Positions 15,211 to 22,595 of a DNA stretch of 38,415 nucleotides are shown here, in pieces (the stretch's first letter is position 1; every line of letters starts with the position of its first letter). The position numbers and the translations under genes are program-made. The notes below the pieces were generated by a model. The model worked only from the letters and a program-made list of their open reading frames with translations. It did not search any database and was not told the DNA's origin. Origin of the DNA: DATFYP01 sp035626235 (lineage in GTDB: Archaea; Thermoproteota; Nitrososphaeria; Nitrososphaerales; Gagatemarchaeaceae); NCBI GenBank assembly GCA_035626235.1, contig DASPOB010000068.1, forward strand, positions 1-38,415. The letters are read 5' to 3'.

Positions 15211-16428
15211 ATGCGCTGCTTGGTGGGCATCGACGACACCGACTCCGCAAGGGGTTACTGCACCACCTACCTCGCCTTCCGCATCGCTGCCGACCTGAGG
15301 GCGCACCTAACCGTCGTCCCGTACCCGAGGCTCGTGAGGCTCAACCCCAACATCCCGTTCAAGACCAGGGGCAACGCCGCCGTCTGCCTGCAGGTCGAGG
15401 CCCCGGAGCCTGACGCGGCCTTCCGCGCACTGCGCGAGAAGTTCGAGGAGCTTGCCGACGTGGACGGCGGCGCGAACTCAGGGCTTGTCTTCCTCGAGGA
15501 ACCCAGGATCGCCCCCTCCTTCGGGCCGCTCTACGACAGGGCGCTCGCGCAGGTCATCAATCCGGCAAGCGTCCGCGCCCTCCTGAAGGACAGGGGGGTT
15601 CGCTGCGCCTCCCTCGGCAACGGGATGGGCCTGGTGGGAGCCGCCGCATCGCTGGCTTTCTGCGAGTCCTACGACCATTCCTTCGAGCTCATTTCCTACA
15701 GGCGGCGCGAATCGTGGGGCCTCAAGCGAGTCGTCGACCCTTCGTCGGTGCGAGACATGGACAGGCGGACGTTCCCCCACACGTTCAACAATTACGACTA
15801 CCAGAAGAACAAGGTCCTGATTGCTCCGCACGGCCCAGACCCTGTTTTCGCTGGTGTGAGAGGAGACTCCCCCTCGGTGGTCGTCGATGCCTTCGCCCAA
15901 CTCAGGTTCGAGGAAAGACTGGAGGGACACATGGTCTACATCTCCAACCAGCACACCGACGCCCACCTGAAAGACCCACTGGACTGGAAGGTCTTCTCTT
16001 CAGGCTGGGCGGAAGGAAGAGTGAACAGCGTCGAGACTGGCCGAGGTGGGCACGTCTACTTGGAACTCAACAGCGACGGACGCGCACGGCACTGCGCCTT
16101 CTACGAGCCCACGGGCGACCTCAGAAGGGCGGCGAAGCGGCTCGTTCCAGGAGACCGGGTGAAGCTTTCAGGTGGCGTAAGGCGAGCAACCACTGCCCAC
16201 GAGAAGGTCTTGAACGTGGAGAAGATGGAGGTTCTGGGGATGGCTCGGTCGACGGAGAGGAGGACGCTGGCGATGGGGACGTATATCTCCTCCCCCCGGG
16301 CCAACAGGCATCTGACGAAACCCCTCATTCGCTACGGAACCGAGACAGCCGGCGTCGCATCGCCGAAGGTGCCCGGGTGGTTTGAGGGGCCGTCTAAACC
16401 GATGAAAGCGCTTGCTCGAAGTCCCTAA
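15211..16428 (+). CDS. tiaS: tRNA(Ile2) 2-agmatinylcytidine synthetase TiaS, lacking the zinc ribbon
   Basis: TiaS modifies C34 of tRNA-Ile2 with agmatine so that it reads AUA. The frame shows the family start MRCLVGIDDTDSARGYCTTY, then RLVRLNPNIPFKTRGNAAV, DGGANSGLVFLEEP, a ferredoxin-like/FLD middle, TFPHTFNNYDYQKNKVLIAP, and an OB-fold end. ATG 15211 sits 27 bases after TGAAATATGG, so it is leaderless; the longer upstream frame is rejected. The normal C-terminal CxxC...CxxC zinc ribbon is missing: the protein runs from the OB domain straight into the tail YISSPRANRHLTKPLIRYG, with no Cys after residue ~350. The 3' end overlaps the convergent PLP gene by 35 bases. Confidence 0.88.
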   Translation: MRCLVGIDDTDSARGYCTTYLAFRIAADLRAHLTVVPYPRLVRLNPNIPFKTRGNAAVCLQVEAPEPDAAFRALREKFEELADVDGGANSGLVFLEEPRIAPSFGPLYDRALAQVINPASVRALLKDRGVRCASLGNGMGLVGAAASLAFCESYDHSFELISYRRRESWGLKRVVDPSSVRDMDRRTFPHTFNNYDYQKNKVLIAPHGPDPVFAGVRGDSPSVVVDAFAQLRFEERLEGHMVYISNQHTDAHLKDPLDWKVFSSGWAEGRVNSVETGRGGHVYLELNSDGRARHCAFYEPTGDLRRAAKRLVPGDRVKLSGGVRRATTAHEKVLNVEKMEVLGMARSTERRTLAMGTYISSPRANRHLTKPLIRYGTETAGVASPKVPGWFEGPSKPMKALARSP

Positions 16429-17560
16429 CTAGGTCGGCCGAGTCCTCTATTCCGACCGAGACCCTCACGAGAGTGTCTGGAATCCCTGTCTTCGCCCTCT
16501 CCTCGGCGGACATCTGAGTGTGCGTCATCAGAGCGGGTTGCGACACCAGCGTCTCCACTCCTCCCAAACTCGCAGCTAGACTCGCCACCTTCAGCGACTC
16601 TGTAAACTTCATGGCGTCGTGCACGGTCCCTTTCAGGTCAAAGCTCAGCATCCCCCCGAACCCTCTCATCTGCTTCTTCGCGAGGGCGTGCTGCGGGTGA
16701 GCCTTCAGGCCCGGATAGTTCACCGCCTTCACCCTTCGGTGCATCGAAAGTAACTCGGCAAGTGCCTGGGCGTTGTCATTCTGCTGCTTCACCCTGATGG
16801 CCATGGTCTTCATCCCTCTGAGGACCAGCCATGCGGGCAGGGGGTCAAGCGTCCCCCCGAACTCGCGCCTCATCATCTTGATTGCGTGTGCCCTCTCCTT
16901 ACTGGCGACGGCCAATCCGGCCACGACGTCGGCGTGGCCGTTGAGATACTTGGTTGCGCTGTGAAGGACGAAGTCGGCCCCCATGGTAATGGGAGTCTGG
17001 TTGATTGGAGAAGCAAACGTGTTATCGACGAGAAGTGCGGCCCCGACTTCATGGGCCAGCTTTGCCACCCTCGAGATGTCCACTAGCTTGAGGGTTGGGT
17101 TGGTGGGGGTCTCGATTAGTATCAGCCTAGTGTTCCTCTTGACGGCTCTAGCCATCTCTTCGAAGTTCGTCGTGTCCACGAGGGTCGTCTCGACTCCGAG
17201 GCGGGGGAGGATCGAACTCAGCAGTGCGAAAGTCCCGCCGTACAAATCGCTGATACCGACCGCGTGGCTCCCCTTCTCTATCAGCGAGAACACAGTCGTC
17301 GAGATGGCCGCCATCCCAGATCCGAATGCGGCACCATCCTCTGTCTCCTCGAACGCGGCAAGCTTCTTCTCCAGTCTCACGACGGTTGGATTGTCCCACC
17401 TGGAGTAGACGTACCCCCTTTCGCCGGCCATCGCTGGAGCAACCTCCGCCGCTTTCGTGAACCCAAAGGTCGATGTCTCGAAGATGGGGGTTACCAGCGC
17501 CCCGGTCTCCTGATCGTATGGTTCAGCCTCATGCACCGACCTTGTAGAGTCTCCAGTCAA
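16394..17560 (-). CDS. Cys/Met metabolism PLP-dependent enzyme (cystathionine gamma-synthase/lyase family)
   Basis: The 388-aa enzyme has the fold-type I trans-sulfuration signatures. YSRWDNPTVVRLE (Tyr/Arg for phosphate binding) and GSGMAAIS come first, then DLYGGTFALL, LVDNTFASPI with the pyridine-N Asp, and the Schiff-base Lys204 in HSATKYLNGHADV. The C-terminus has SLGGVETLVSQPALMTH. Members catalyse gamma- or beta-replacement/elimination: cystathionine gamma-synthase or lyase, methionine gamma-lyase, or O-acetylhomoserine sulfhydrylase. Sequence alone does not separate these. The TTG start overlaps the stop of a broken homing-endonuclease gene by 4 bases (TTGA). Its 3' end overlaps tiaS on the opposite strand. 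Confidence 0.85.
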   Translation of the reverse strand: MTGDSTRSVHEAEPYDQETGALVTPIFETSTFGFTKAAEVAPAMAGERGYVYSRWDNPTVVRLEKKLAAFEETEDGAAFGSGMAAISTTVFSLIEKGSHAVGISDLYGGTFALLSSILPRLGVETTLVDTTNFEEMARAVKRNTRLILIETPTNPTLKLVDISRVAKLAHEVGAALLVDNTFASPINQTPITMGADFVLHSATKYLNGHADVVAGLAVASKERAHAIKMMRREFGGTLDPLPAWLVLRGMKTMAIRVKQQNDNAQALAELLSMHRRVKAVNYPGLKAHPQHALAKKQMRGFGGMLSFDLKGTVHDAMKFTESLKVASLAASLGGVETLVSQPALMTHTQMSAEERAKTGIPDTLVRVSVGIEDSADLVRDFEQALSSV

Positions 17561-18209
17561 GATGACAGACGAGCAGCAAGCGGCGTAGATAAGCTCACGA
17601 CCATGCGAAACAGGGATTCGAATCCCACTAAAGAAGTAGCGAGGGGTGGAGTTTCAGGGGTTTCACCCCCTTTGAACCTTCGGCTTGGTTTTCGCCAAGT
17701 CACCGATCTGCGGGTCTCTCGGCTTGCGCGTATGAGCCCGCCGGGATGATCCTGGCTTCCCCACCTCGCTGAAGTGGGGCGACCGTTTTGGCGGTTAAAT
17801 ACGTTTGCCGCTTGCCGAATCCTCGTCGGCGGTGGGCAGTCCTTGAAGAATTCGGCAGTACTCATCCCCCCGTGAGCCGTTCCCACATCGCCAAAACGGT
17901 CCAATACCGTCCGAGCACGGCACTTCTCCGAAGGGTCTGTAAGGTGCGGCTCAATCCTCCTTAGCACGATGAGGGCCTTTCTGTGGGAAACTGAAGTGTA
18001 CCAGCTACCAGCCTTCCATGGTCCCTCCTTGGGTACGGGTTGACTCCCATTATCAGGGCTGCCTCATCGATTATGGGCTTGACGGTCTCGTAGATTCTCA
18101 GGCGAGGGTACATCGAGTCCCTGTCGCTTCTGTATCGAATTTGTATGGTTCCCTCGCCGTCTACAAGCCCCGTTACCAGCCAGTTTCGAAAGCCTGACGC
18201 TCCTGCGGG
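17557..18209 (-). pseudogene. Second LAGLIDADG homing endonuclease gene, frameshifted and start-less
   Basis: Between 18209 and 18018 the minus strand encodes SGFRNWLVTGLVDGEGTIQI, a clear LAGLIDADG helix, then RLRIYETVKPIIDEAALIMG and NPYPRRDHG. After a missing base near 18013-18017 the frame moves to one that reads KAGSWYTSVSHRKALIVLRR, then KCRARTVLDRFGDVG and a basic C-terminal half ending at TGA 17557. Neither half is complete alone; joined, they give roughly 217 residues of endonuclease. No ATG, GTG or TTG precedes the motif in frame, so the start is also lost. A TTATTT box (~18226-18231) survives upstream. The gene is degenerate unless both defects are assembly errors. Confidence 0.72.
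17781..17901. repeat. 13-bp perfect inverted repeat pair inside the second endonuclease pseudogene
   Basis: GACCGTTTTGGCG (17781-17793) is exactly complementary to CGCCAAAACGGTC (17889-17901), separated by 95 bases. A nested shorter pair (TGCCGAAT / ATTCGGCA) lies between them, so the segment can fold into a long stem. It overlaps coding sequence of the pseudogene. Confidence 0.6.
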
Positions 18210-18265
18210 CTAAATCGTGGCGTGAAATAATCTTGGAGTCCCTTACTTAACGACTGCCGAACCAA

Positions 18266-18382
18266 TCACCCGACAGAAACCGGCTTCGGCATGCAGGCGC
18301 ACCTGTGATAGCTGCAGCAGTTGCACTTCTGGCAGCTCTCGAGGTCTTTGTGCTTGCAGACACGGCAGATGCACGAGGCCAC
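18266..18382 (-). CDS. 38-aa Cys-rich mini-protein, probable zinc binder
   Basis: A GTG at 18382, 14 bases after the HD gene stop, opens a 38-residue frame with nine Cys and two His. It reads SCICRVCKHKDLESCQKC and then NCCSYHRCACMPKPV. The spacing of CxCxxC, CxxC and CC...CxC pairs suggests one or two tightly packed zinc sites. Small proteins of this style occur in Thaumarchaeota-like genomes and are rarely annotated. Operon position at the end of hflX-trm56-tfe-HD suggests a role in RNA or transcription processes, but that is inference. It is too short for most gene callers. Confidence 0.6.
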   Translation of the reverse strand: MASCICRVCKHKDLESCQKCNCCSYHRCACMPKPVSVG

Positions 18383-18396
18383 GAATAGGCCGCTCT

Positions 18397-18948
18397 CTAC
18401 CCGGATTCTTTAACGTTGTCCAGCACGAGCCTTTCAGGGTCCTGCCCCAGCTCGTCTTGGAGCCCCTTCTTCAGTGCCGTCAATCGCCCCACGTCGTGCC
18501 CCTTCTGGACGAATCTCTCGACCTCCCCTGCGAATGGCCTGACTCTGTCCGATTCAACAAGCTTGTCTGCAAAGCAAACGATTCGCTCCTCCAGGGCCCG
18601 TGGCACGTAATCAAAGTCGGGGAGGCCGAGCTTTTTCGCCTCCTCGGCCGAGATTCCAGCGCCCACATGTCGTCTTACGATCTGGACCACACTGTCTTGG
18701 ACCCCTTCGTCAGCGAGCATCGCCGCCCCCTCTAGGCCGTGCCGCACCGTCTGGGTTCGGTTCCTCCCGATGTCATGCAGAAGCGCCCCCGCGGTCACAG
18801 CCGCGGCATCCACCGGCTTTCCCGACCGACGGAACTCATCTGCGATGACCTTCGCCACTCTTGCCACGGTCAGGCAGTGTCTGACCATGACGTCGTTGCT
18901 GCCGTATCTCCGATGAAGGGCCAGGGCCTCTTCCTCGGAGGGAATCAC
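18397..18948 (-). CDS. HD-domain phosphohydrolase (TIGR00295-like)
   Basis: The HD-superfamily metal ligands are in order: His in MVRHCLTVARVAKVI, the HD pair in GALLHDIGRNRTQ, His in IVRRHVGAG, and Asp in VCFADKLVES. At 183 aa the domain stands alone, as in the archaeal TIGR00295 group. Such proteins hydrolyse phosphate esters of nucleotides or related metabolites using a divalent metal; the substrate is not known. The start overlaps the tfe stop by 4 bases (ATGA), so it is translationally coupled to tfe. It is followed 14 bases later by the Cys-rich mini-protein. Confidence 0.82.
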   Translation of the reverse strand: MIPSEEEALALHRRYGSNDVMVRHCLTVARVAKVIADEFRRSGKPVDAAAVTAGALLHDIGRNRTQTVRHGLEGAAMLADEGVQDSVVQIVRRHVGAGISAEEAKKLGLPDFDYVPRALEERIVCFADKLVESDRVRPFAGEVERFVQKGHDVGRLTALKKGLQDELGQDPERLVLDNVKESG

Positions 18949-19454
18949 TTGGCCAGTTCCTCTTCGAGCTGGTTAATCTTCCATTTGAGCGCGGACTTCA
19001 ATTCTGCGTTGTCCAGTCTGTTGAGCGGTTTAGAGCAAGTCGGGCACTTGAAGAAGTTCTCCATGGCGTCCTCGAACGTCCTTGTCTGGCAAGTGGCGGT
19101 TCCGCAGTGGTAGAACTCGTGCAGGTCCTCGAACTCCAGCCTCTGCTTCAGTCGGTTCAGAACCTTGCGCCTCTGAGTCTGAATGAAACCGTCCGTCTGG
19201 TCCCTCTGGGCCTTCCACCTGTAGACGAACCATCCCCTCTTGGGGTCTCTCACCCTTACGCCGGTTATCAGGCTCCTGCCGAACAGGTCGTACAGGGCCT
19301 TGCGCACGGTCTTGATCTTGAGGCCGGTAGCTGACGCTATCTCCTCATCTGTCGCGTTCTCGTTGTTGAGGAGCGCCCTGGCCACCCTCACGTAATCCGG
19401 GCCCCCGATGAGGCCGGCCACCTTCACAAACGTGTCCTCATACTCAATCTTCAT
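18945..19454 (-). CDS. tfe: Transcription initiation factor E subunit alpha (TFE)
   Basis: The 169-aa protein has the TFE-alpha layout: an N-terminal extended winged helix (ALLNNENATDEEIASATGLK, then IKTVRKALYDLFGRSLI) and a zinc ribbon with CGTATC and CPTC pairs near residues 117-142. A coiled C-terminal helix (LKWKINQLEEELAK) follows. TFE joins the preinitiation complex and helps open promoter DNA, which fits the many TATA promoters in this window. It overlaps trm56 upstream and the HD gene downstream, both by 4 bases. Confidence 0.92.
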   Translation of the reverse strand: MKIEYEDTFVKVAGLIGGPDYVRVARALLNNENATDEEIASATGLKIKTVRKALYDLFGRSLITGVRVRDPKRGWFVYRWKAQRDQTDGFIQTQRRKVLNRLKQRLEFEDLHEFYHCGTATCQTRTFEDAMENFFKCPTCSKPLNRLDNAELKSALKWKINQLEEELAK

Positions 19455-19993
19455 GATTCTACGACTCTCTTGCCAGTCTGAGACGGCAGGATTCTGAGCC
19501 TGCTTTTCCCAAAGCTCCTCTTAAGCTCTTCTCCACCCTGAATCTCATGAAGGACGATGGCCAGGGCCGCGATTTCGGAGTGAGGCTGCGACGAGACCGC
19601 TACGTTGTAGTCGGCTTCATGGTACACCTTGCCCGGCACCTTCGGCCCTCCCACCACTATCAGCATCTTATCCACCCTCCTGAGCTCCTCGATTTTGTCC
19701 TGGAGAGGCATGCCGTACATCGTCAGGTGGACAACAGACCTCCCCTCCCCCTTTGCCTCTTTGAGCACTTTCTTCCAGGGCTCTCCCACGACTGCATTGA
19801 AGCTCCCTCCCCATGTCCTGTTCACTTCCTGCAGGGTTCCCAGGATGTCCTTTTCGACGTCTTCGAGGTAGATCGACTCCGCCCCGAGAGCCCTCGAGAC
19901 CAGGCAGAGGTGGGTTAGAGTCCTGTCGTCCCTGACGTATCTCTGACCGACCCGCAGCACCCTTATGCTTCTCGTCAATTTCCTACCCTGCAC
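19451..19993 (-). CDS. tRNA (cytidine(56)-2'-O)-methyltransferase Trm56
   Basis: This 180-aa SPOUT enzyme starts IRVLRVGQRYVRDDRTLTH and continues LVSRALGAESIYLEDVEKD, then VVHLTMYGMPLQDKIEELR and LIVVGGPKVPGKVYHEADYN, and NVAVSSQPHSEIAALAIVL. It contains the knotted SAM-binding core of the archaeal aTrm56 family (COG1303), which methylates C56 in the T-loop of tRNAs. It lies in an overlapping operon between hflX and tfe (11-base and 4-base overlaps). Confidence 0.9.
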   Translation of the reverse strand: MQGRKLTRSIRVLRVGQRYVRDDRTLTHLCLVSRALGAESIYLEDVEKDILGTLQEVNRTWGGSFNAVVGEPWKKVLKEAKGEGRSVVHLTMYGMPLQDKIEELRRVDKMLIVVGGPKVPGKVYHEADYNVAVSSQPHSEIAALAIVLHEIQGGEELKRSFGKSRLRILPSQTGKRVVES

Positions 19994-21053
19994 CGCTACC
20001 TTCGAGACGTGCGGAAACCCGCTGGAGGAGCTCTGGGACTCCAGCGCCCGTCCTCGCTGAGACTGAGACTGCGTCCTTGATTCCCAGCCTCTGCATCTTG
20101 TCCTCCAGCTCTTCGGGTGCCAGGAGGTCGACTTTATTCACCACTTTCAGAATCCGGGACTCGGGAACGTCCAGCTCGGCGAGGGTCGTCACGCAGCTCA
20201 TGTAATTGACCTCAAGTCTCTCTACCGGTGTGCCGGCGTCAACCAGGAGCAACGCTAGGTCCGAGAATGAAACTTCTTCGAGAGTCGATTTGAACGCTTC
20301 GATCATGTAGGTGGGAAGGCGATTGATGAAACCTACCGTATCCGAAAACAGAATCCGCTTCCTCCCCAGGTCCACCCCCCTGGTCGTGGGACTGAGGGTG
20401 GTGAACACTCCGGCATCCACCTCCTTTGTCTCTCCCGTGAGTCTATTGAACAGGGTGGTCTTTCCCGCACCGGTGTACCCCGTAATCGCCACGGTCTGTC
20501 GGCCTGTCTTCTCCCTTCGGTATCTGAATATCTCCCTCCTATCCCTGACTTCGGCCACCTTCGCCTTCAGCGTGGCCATCCTCCTCTTCATCATGCGGAT
20601 GTACACGTCGACCTGGTACTTCCCGAGACCGAAGAAGCCGGGCTGCTCTCCGAGCTTCGCCCTCTTCACCTTCTCTCGGGCCCTGGGCAGCTCGTAGCTC
20701 AGCTCGGCGAGTTCGACCTGGAGCTTCGCCTCCGCGGTCGTGGCCCTCTTCGCGAATATCTCGAGGATCAGCTTCTCCCTGTCCTTGACCTCCACCTTGC
20801 AGAGTTTCGCGAGGTTGTACGATTGGGCCGCGTTGAGCGACGAATCGAAGACGATCACATCGATCGTCCTCTCGCGGACCATGTCGGCCGCTTCCTCGGC
20901 CTTCCCTTCCCCGACGCCGAACTTCGACCTAGAGAGATACCGCTGCGTCAGCGTACCGGCTATTTCATAGCCCGCCGCATCGGTGAGGGCCAAAGCCTCC
21001 TCCGCCTCGAACCTCTCGGGATAGTGAATGAGCAGCGCTCTTGGCGTCGGCAA
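19983..21053 (-). CDS. hflX: Ribosome-associated GTPase HflX
   Basis: HflX is a ribosome-binding GTPase that can split or rescue 70S particles. The protein has an N-terminal HflX domain (RYLSRSKFGVGEGKAEE, then VIVFDSSLNAAQSYNLAKL). A helical linker (GLGKYQVDVYIRMMKRRM) follows. The G domain has G1 GYTGAGKT, G2 around LSPTTRGVDL, G3 DTVGF and G4 NKVD. At 356 aa it is a typical archaeal size. The start is TTG at 21053. A CTAAATAG box 27 bases upstream makes it leaderless. First gene of the operon hflX-trm56-tfe-HD-Cys-rich; divergent from the PUA-NAC genes. Confidence 0.9.
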   Translation of the reverse strand: MPTPRALLIHYPERFEAEEALALTDAAGYEIAGTLTQRYLSRSKFGVGEGKAEEAADMVRERTIDVIVFDSSLNAAQSYNLAKLCKVEVKDREKLILEIFAKRATTAEAKLQVELAELSYELPRAREKVKRAKLGEQPGFFGLGKYQVDVYIRMMKRRMATLKAKVAEVRDRREIFRYRREKTGRQTVAITGYTGAGKTTLFNRLTGETKEVDAGVFTTLSPTTRGVDLGRKRILFSDTVGFINRLPTYMIEAFKSTLEEVSFSDLALLLVDAGTPVERLEVNYMSCVTTLAELDVPESRILKVVNKVDLLAPEELEDKMQRLGIKDAVSVSARTGAGVPELLQRVSARLEGSGAG

Positions 21054-21077
21054 CGCGGCGGGGCGTGACGCTCTTCG

Positions 21078-21085
21078 CTATTTAG
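21078..21085 (-). promoter_or_regulatory. TATA box for the hflX operon
   Basis: Minus-strand CTAAATAG is centred 27-28 bases before the TTG start of hflX. Confidence 0.65.
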
Positions 21086-21090
21086 CCAGA

Positions 21091-21099
21091 CCTTTTATC
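21091..21099 (+). promoter_or_regulatory. TATA box for the PUA-NAC genes
   Basis: CCTTTTATC is centred about 27 bases before the ATG at 21123, divergent from the hflX box by only a few bases. Confidence 0.6.
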
Positions 21100-21122
21100 G
21101 CCCCGCAGGGGTGCGCCGCTGG

Positions 21123-21590
21123 ATGCGCATCATCGACGAGAGACGAAGGCTCTCTCTCATGCTCGACTATCTCTTCGGTAGAGGGGTGAGCAGGGCCCTC
21201 CCGAAAGAAGGAATCAGGCTCGTGTACTCCCGAAGGTCGGGGAGGGTGAAACTCGTCTTCCATGCAGGCAAGCTCATGGCCACGGTCAAGCCCAACGGCT
21301 CAATGGCCCTCAGCATTTACGGCGCCGGCTTGCTTTGCCGGAGCCCGGAGTTCAAGGAGAGCTGCGTCACAGTGGCAGACGAGGCAGCGGAGTTCGTGCA
21401 CGGCGGAAAGTCGGTCTTCTGCAAGTTCGTAACAAGAGCCGGGCGCAACGTCCTTCCCAGGAGCGAGGTGGCTGTGATCGACAGGAGAGGAAGGGTCCTC
21501 GGGGTGGGGACAGCAGTGCTGAATGGAAAGTTCATCAAGCAGTTCAGCTCTGGGATTGCTGTCAAGGTAAGGGCGGGCGCAAACAGATGA
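21123..21590 (+). CDS. PUA-domain RNA-binding protein (MCT-1/Tma20-like)
   Basis: A 155-aa protein with an N-terminal helical region (RIIDERRRLSLMLDYLFGRG) and a C-terminal PUA domain: FCKFVTRAGRNVLPRSEVAV, then GRVLGVGTAVLNG. It matches the archaeal ribosome-associated PUA group COG2016, related to MCT-1. It probably binds rRNA or initiator complexes. ATG 21123 follows a TATA box by 27 bases; the GTG at 21111 is too early. Its stop overlaps the NAC start (ATGA), so the two are coupled. Confidence 0.85.
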   Translation: MRIIDERRRLSLMLDYLFGRGVSRALPKEGIRLVYSRRSGRVKLVFHAGKLMATVKPNGSMALSIYGAGLLCRSPEFKESCVTVADEAAEFVHGGKSVFCKFVTRAGRNVLPRSEVAVIDRRGRVLGVGTAVLNGKFIKQFSSGIAVKVRAGANR

Positions 21591-21919
21591 AGATGGACAA
21601 CAGACAGGCCAGGAGGGCGATGGAACGCCTAGGGATCAACATGAAGGAGCTCCCCGACGTCCAGGAAGTGATCATACGGACCTCTGACAAGGAGCTTCAC
21701 ATTACAAACGCGACCGTCTCAGAGGTCAACGCCCAGGGCAACAGGGTCTTCCAGGTCGCCGGCGAGGTCGAGGAGACGGAGGTCGAGAAGAAGGCCTTCA
21801 ACGAAGAGGACATCGTCCTCGTCCAGCAACAGGCGGGGGTTAACCGGGAGAGGGCGATGGCCGCCCTCACCGAGGCCGACGGCGAGGTCGCAAGGGCGAT
21901 CCTCAAGCTCACATCCTGA
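21587..21919 (+). CDS. nac: Nascent polypeptide-associated complex protein (archaeal NAC-alpha)
   Basis: The 110-aa protein has the NAC domain (RAMERLGINMKELPDVQEV, IIRTSDKELHITNATVS) and a C-terminal UBA (VQQQAGVNRERAMAALTEAD followed by GEVARAILKL). Archaeal NAC is a homodimer that contacts nascent chains at the ribosome exit. The start ATG 21587 overlaps the PUA stop; the longer upstream frame is a shadow of the PUA gene. Followed by a promoter and the ATP synthase operon. Confidence 0.92.
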   Translation: MKMDNRQARRAMERLGINMKELPDVQEVIIRTSDKELHITNATVSEVNAQGNRVFQVAGEVEETEVEKKAFNEEDIVLVQQQAGVNRERAMAALTEADGEVARAILKLTS

Positions 21920-21926
21920 GCCGAAC

Positions 21927-21936
21927 GTTTAATTAC
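21927..21936 (+). promoter_or_regulatory. Promoter for the ATP synthase operon
   Basis: GTTTAATTAC, 7 bases after the NAC stop, predicts transcription from about 21958, just ahead of the atpH ATG at 21969. Confidence 0.6.
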
Positions 21937-21968
21937 AGAACTCAGGGCCAGACCGAAAAGTCACCTTC

Positions 21969-22298
21969 ATGAGCACGGCCATCGAAGAGACGCTGAAGGC
22001 CCTCACAGAGTTCGAAGCCCAACTCGACAGCGCGAAGGCCGAGGCTTCTGAAGCGAAGCGGCAGATGCTCCGGATGGCCGCAGAATGGGCCGAGGCCGCG
22101 AAGGGAGCTGCGGTCGCGGAGGCACAGAAGATCGCGTCGGAGGCGTTGGCCAAGGCGAAGAAGGAGGCCGAGAAAGAAGCGGAGTCAATAGCGAAGAAGG
22201 GAGACGTCGCCGTCGAGCGTTTCAAGAAGGCACTTGCGACTCAGCGGCCCAAGGCGGTGGAGCTCGTAGAAGAGACGCTCTTGGGTGAGCGAAGTTGA
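21969..22298 (+). CDS. atpH: A-type ATP synthase peripheral-stalk subunit H
   Basis: A 109-aa, Ala/Lys/Glu-rich single helix (AEASEAKRQMLRMAAEWAEA; ALAKAKKEAEKEAESIAKKG) with hendecad-like periodicity, the hallmark of the right-handed coiled coil formed by subunits E and H in the peripheral stalk. It is first in a run of ATP synthase genes and its stop overlaps the atpF TTG start (TTGA). The name rests on composition and context because the family is poorly conserved. Confidence 0.78.
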   Translation: MSTAIEETLKALTEFEAQLDSAKAEASEAKRQMLRMAAEWAEAAKGAAVAEAQKIASEALAKAKKEAEKEAESIAKKGDVAVERFKKALATQRPKAVELVEETLLGERS

Positions 22299-22591
22299 AG
22301 GTCGTCGCGGTCGGCGGGAAGGCCTTCGTCACAGGGTTCGTCCTCTCAGGCGTGGAGGGCGAGTACGTCGATAGGCCGGAGGCCGTCCTCGACAGGATAC
22401 GGGAGCTTGTCAAAGATCCTCAAATCGGCCTGATAATGGTGAGCGACGAAGTGGCCAAACCGATCAGGAAAGAGCTGATGGCGGTAAAGGCGAAGAAAGC
22501 GGTTCCGCTCATATACGAAGTCCCGGGTCCTGGCAGCAAACCTGAGAAGGTCGAATACAGGGCGATGCTGAGGGCGATTTTGGGGGTATGA
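22295..22591 (+). CDS. atpF: A-type ATP synthase subunit F
   Basis: Residues 1-98 show the compact alpha/beta subunit F: VVAVGGKAFVTGFVLSGVEG, then IGLIMVSDEVAKPIRKELMA and VPLIYEVPGPGSKPE. It sits on the central rotor stalk. It starts with TTG (22295), overlapping the atpH stop by 4 bases, which suggests translational coupling. A 4-base gap separates it from atpE. Confidence 0.9.
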   Translation: MKVVAVGGKAFVTGFVLSGVEGEYVDRPEAVLDRIRELVKDPQIGLIMVSDEVAKPIRKELMAVKAKKAVPLIYEVPGPGSKPEKVEYRAMLRAILGV

Positions 22592-22595
22592 CATC

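Noticed and set aside
17603..17749. T-arm-like GGGATTCGAATCCC and a plus-strand ORF suggesting a tRNA fragment or att site
   Set aside because: No matching acceptor or anticodon arm; the bases encode the C-terminal part of the frameshifted endonuclease on the other strand.
17640..17800. Set of small hairpins resembling an IS605/TnpB right-end RNA
   Set aside because: No TnpB or TnpA coding remnant is present, and the segment is explained by the endonuclease reading frame.
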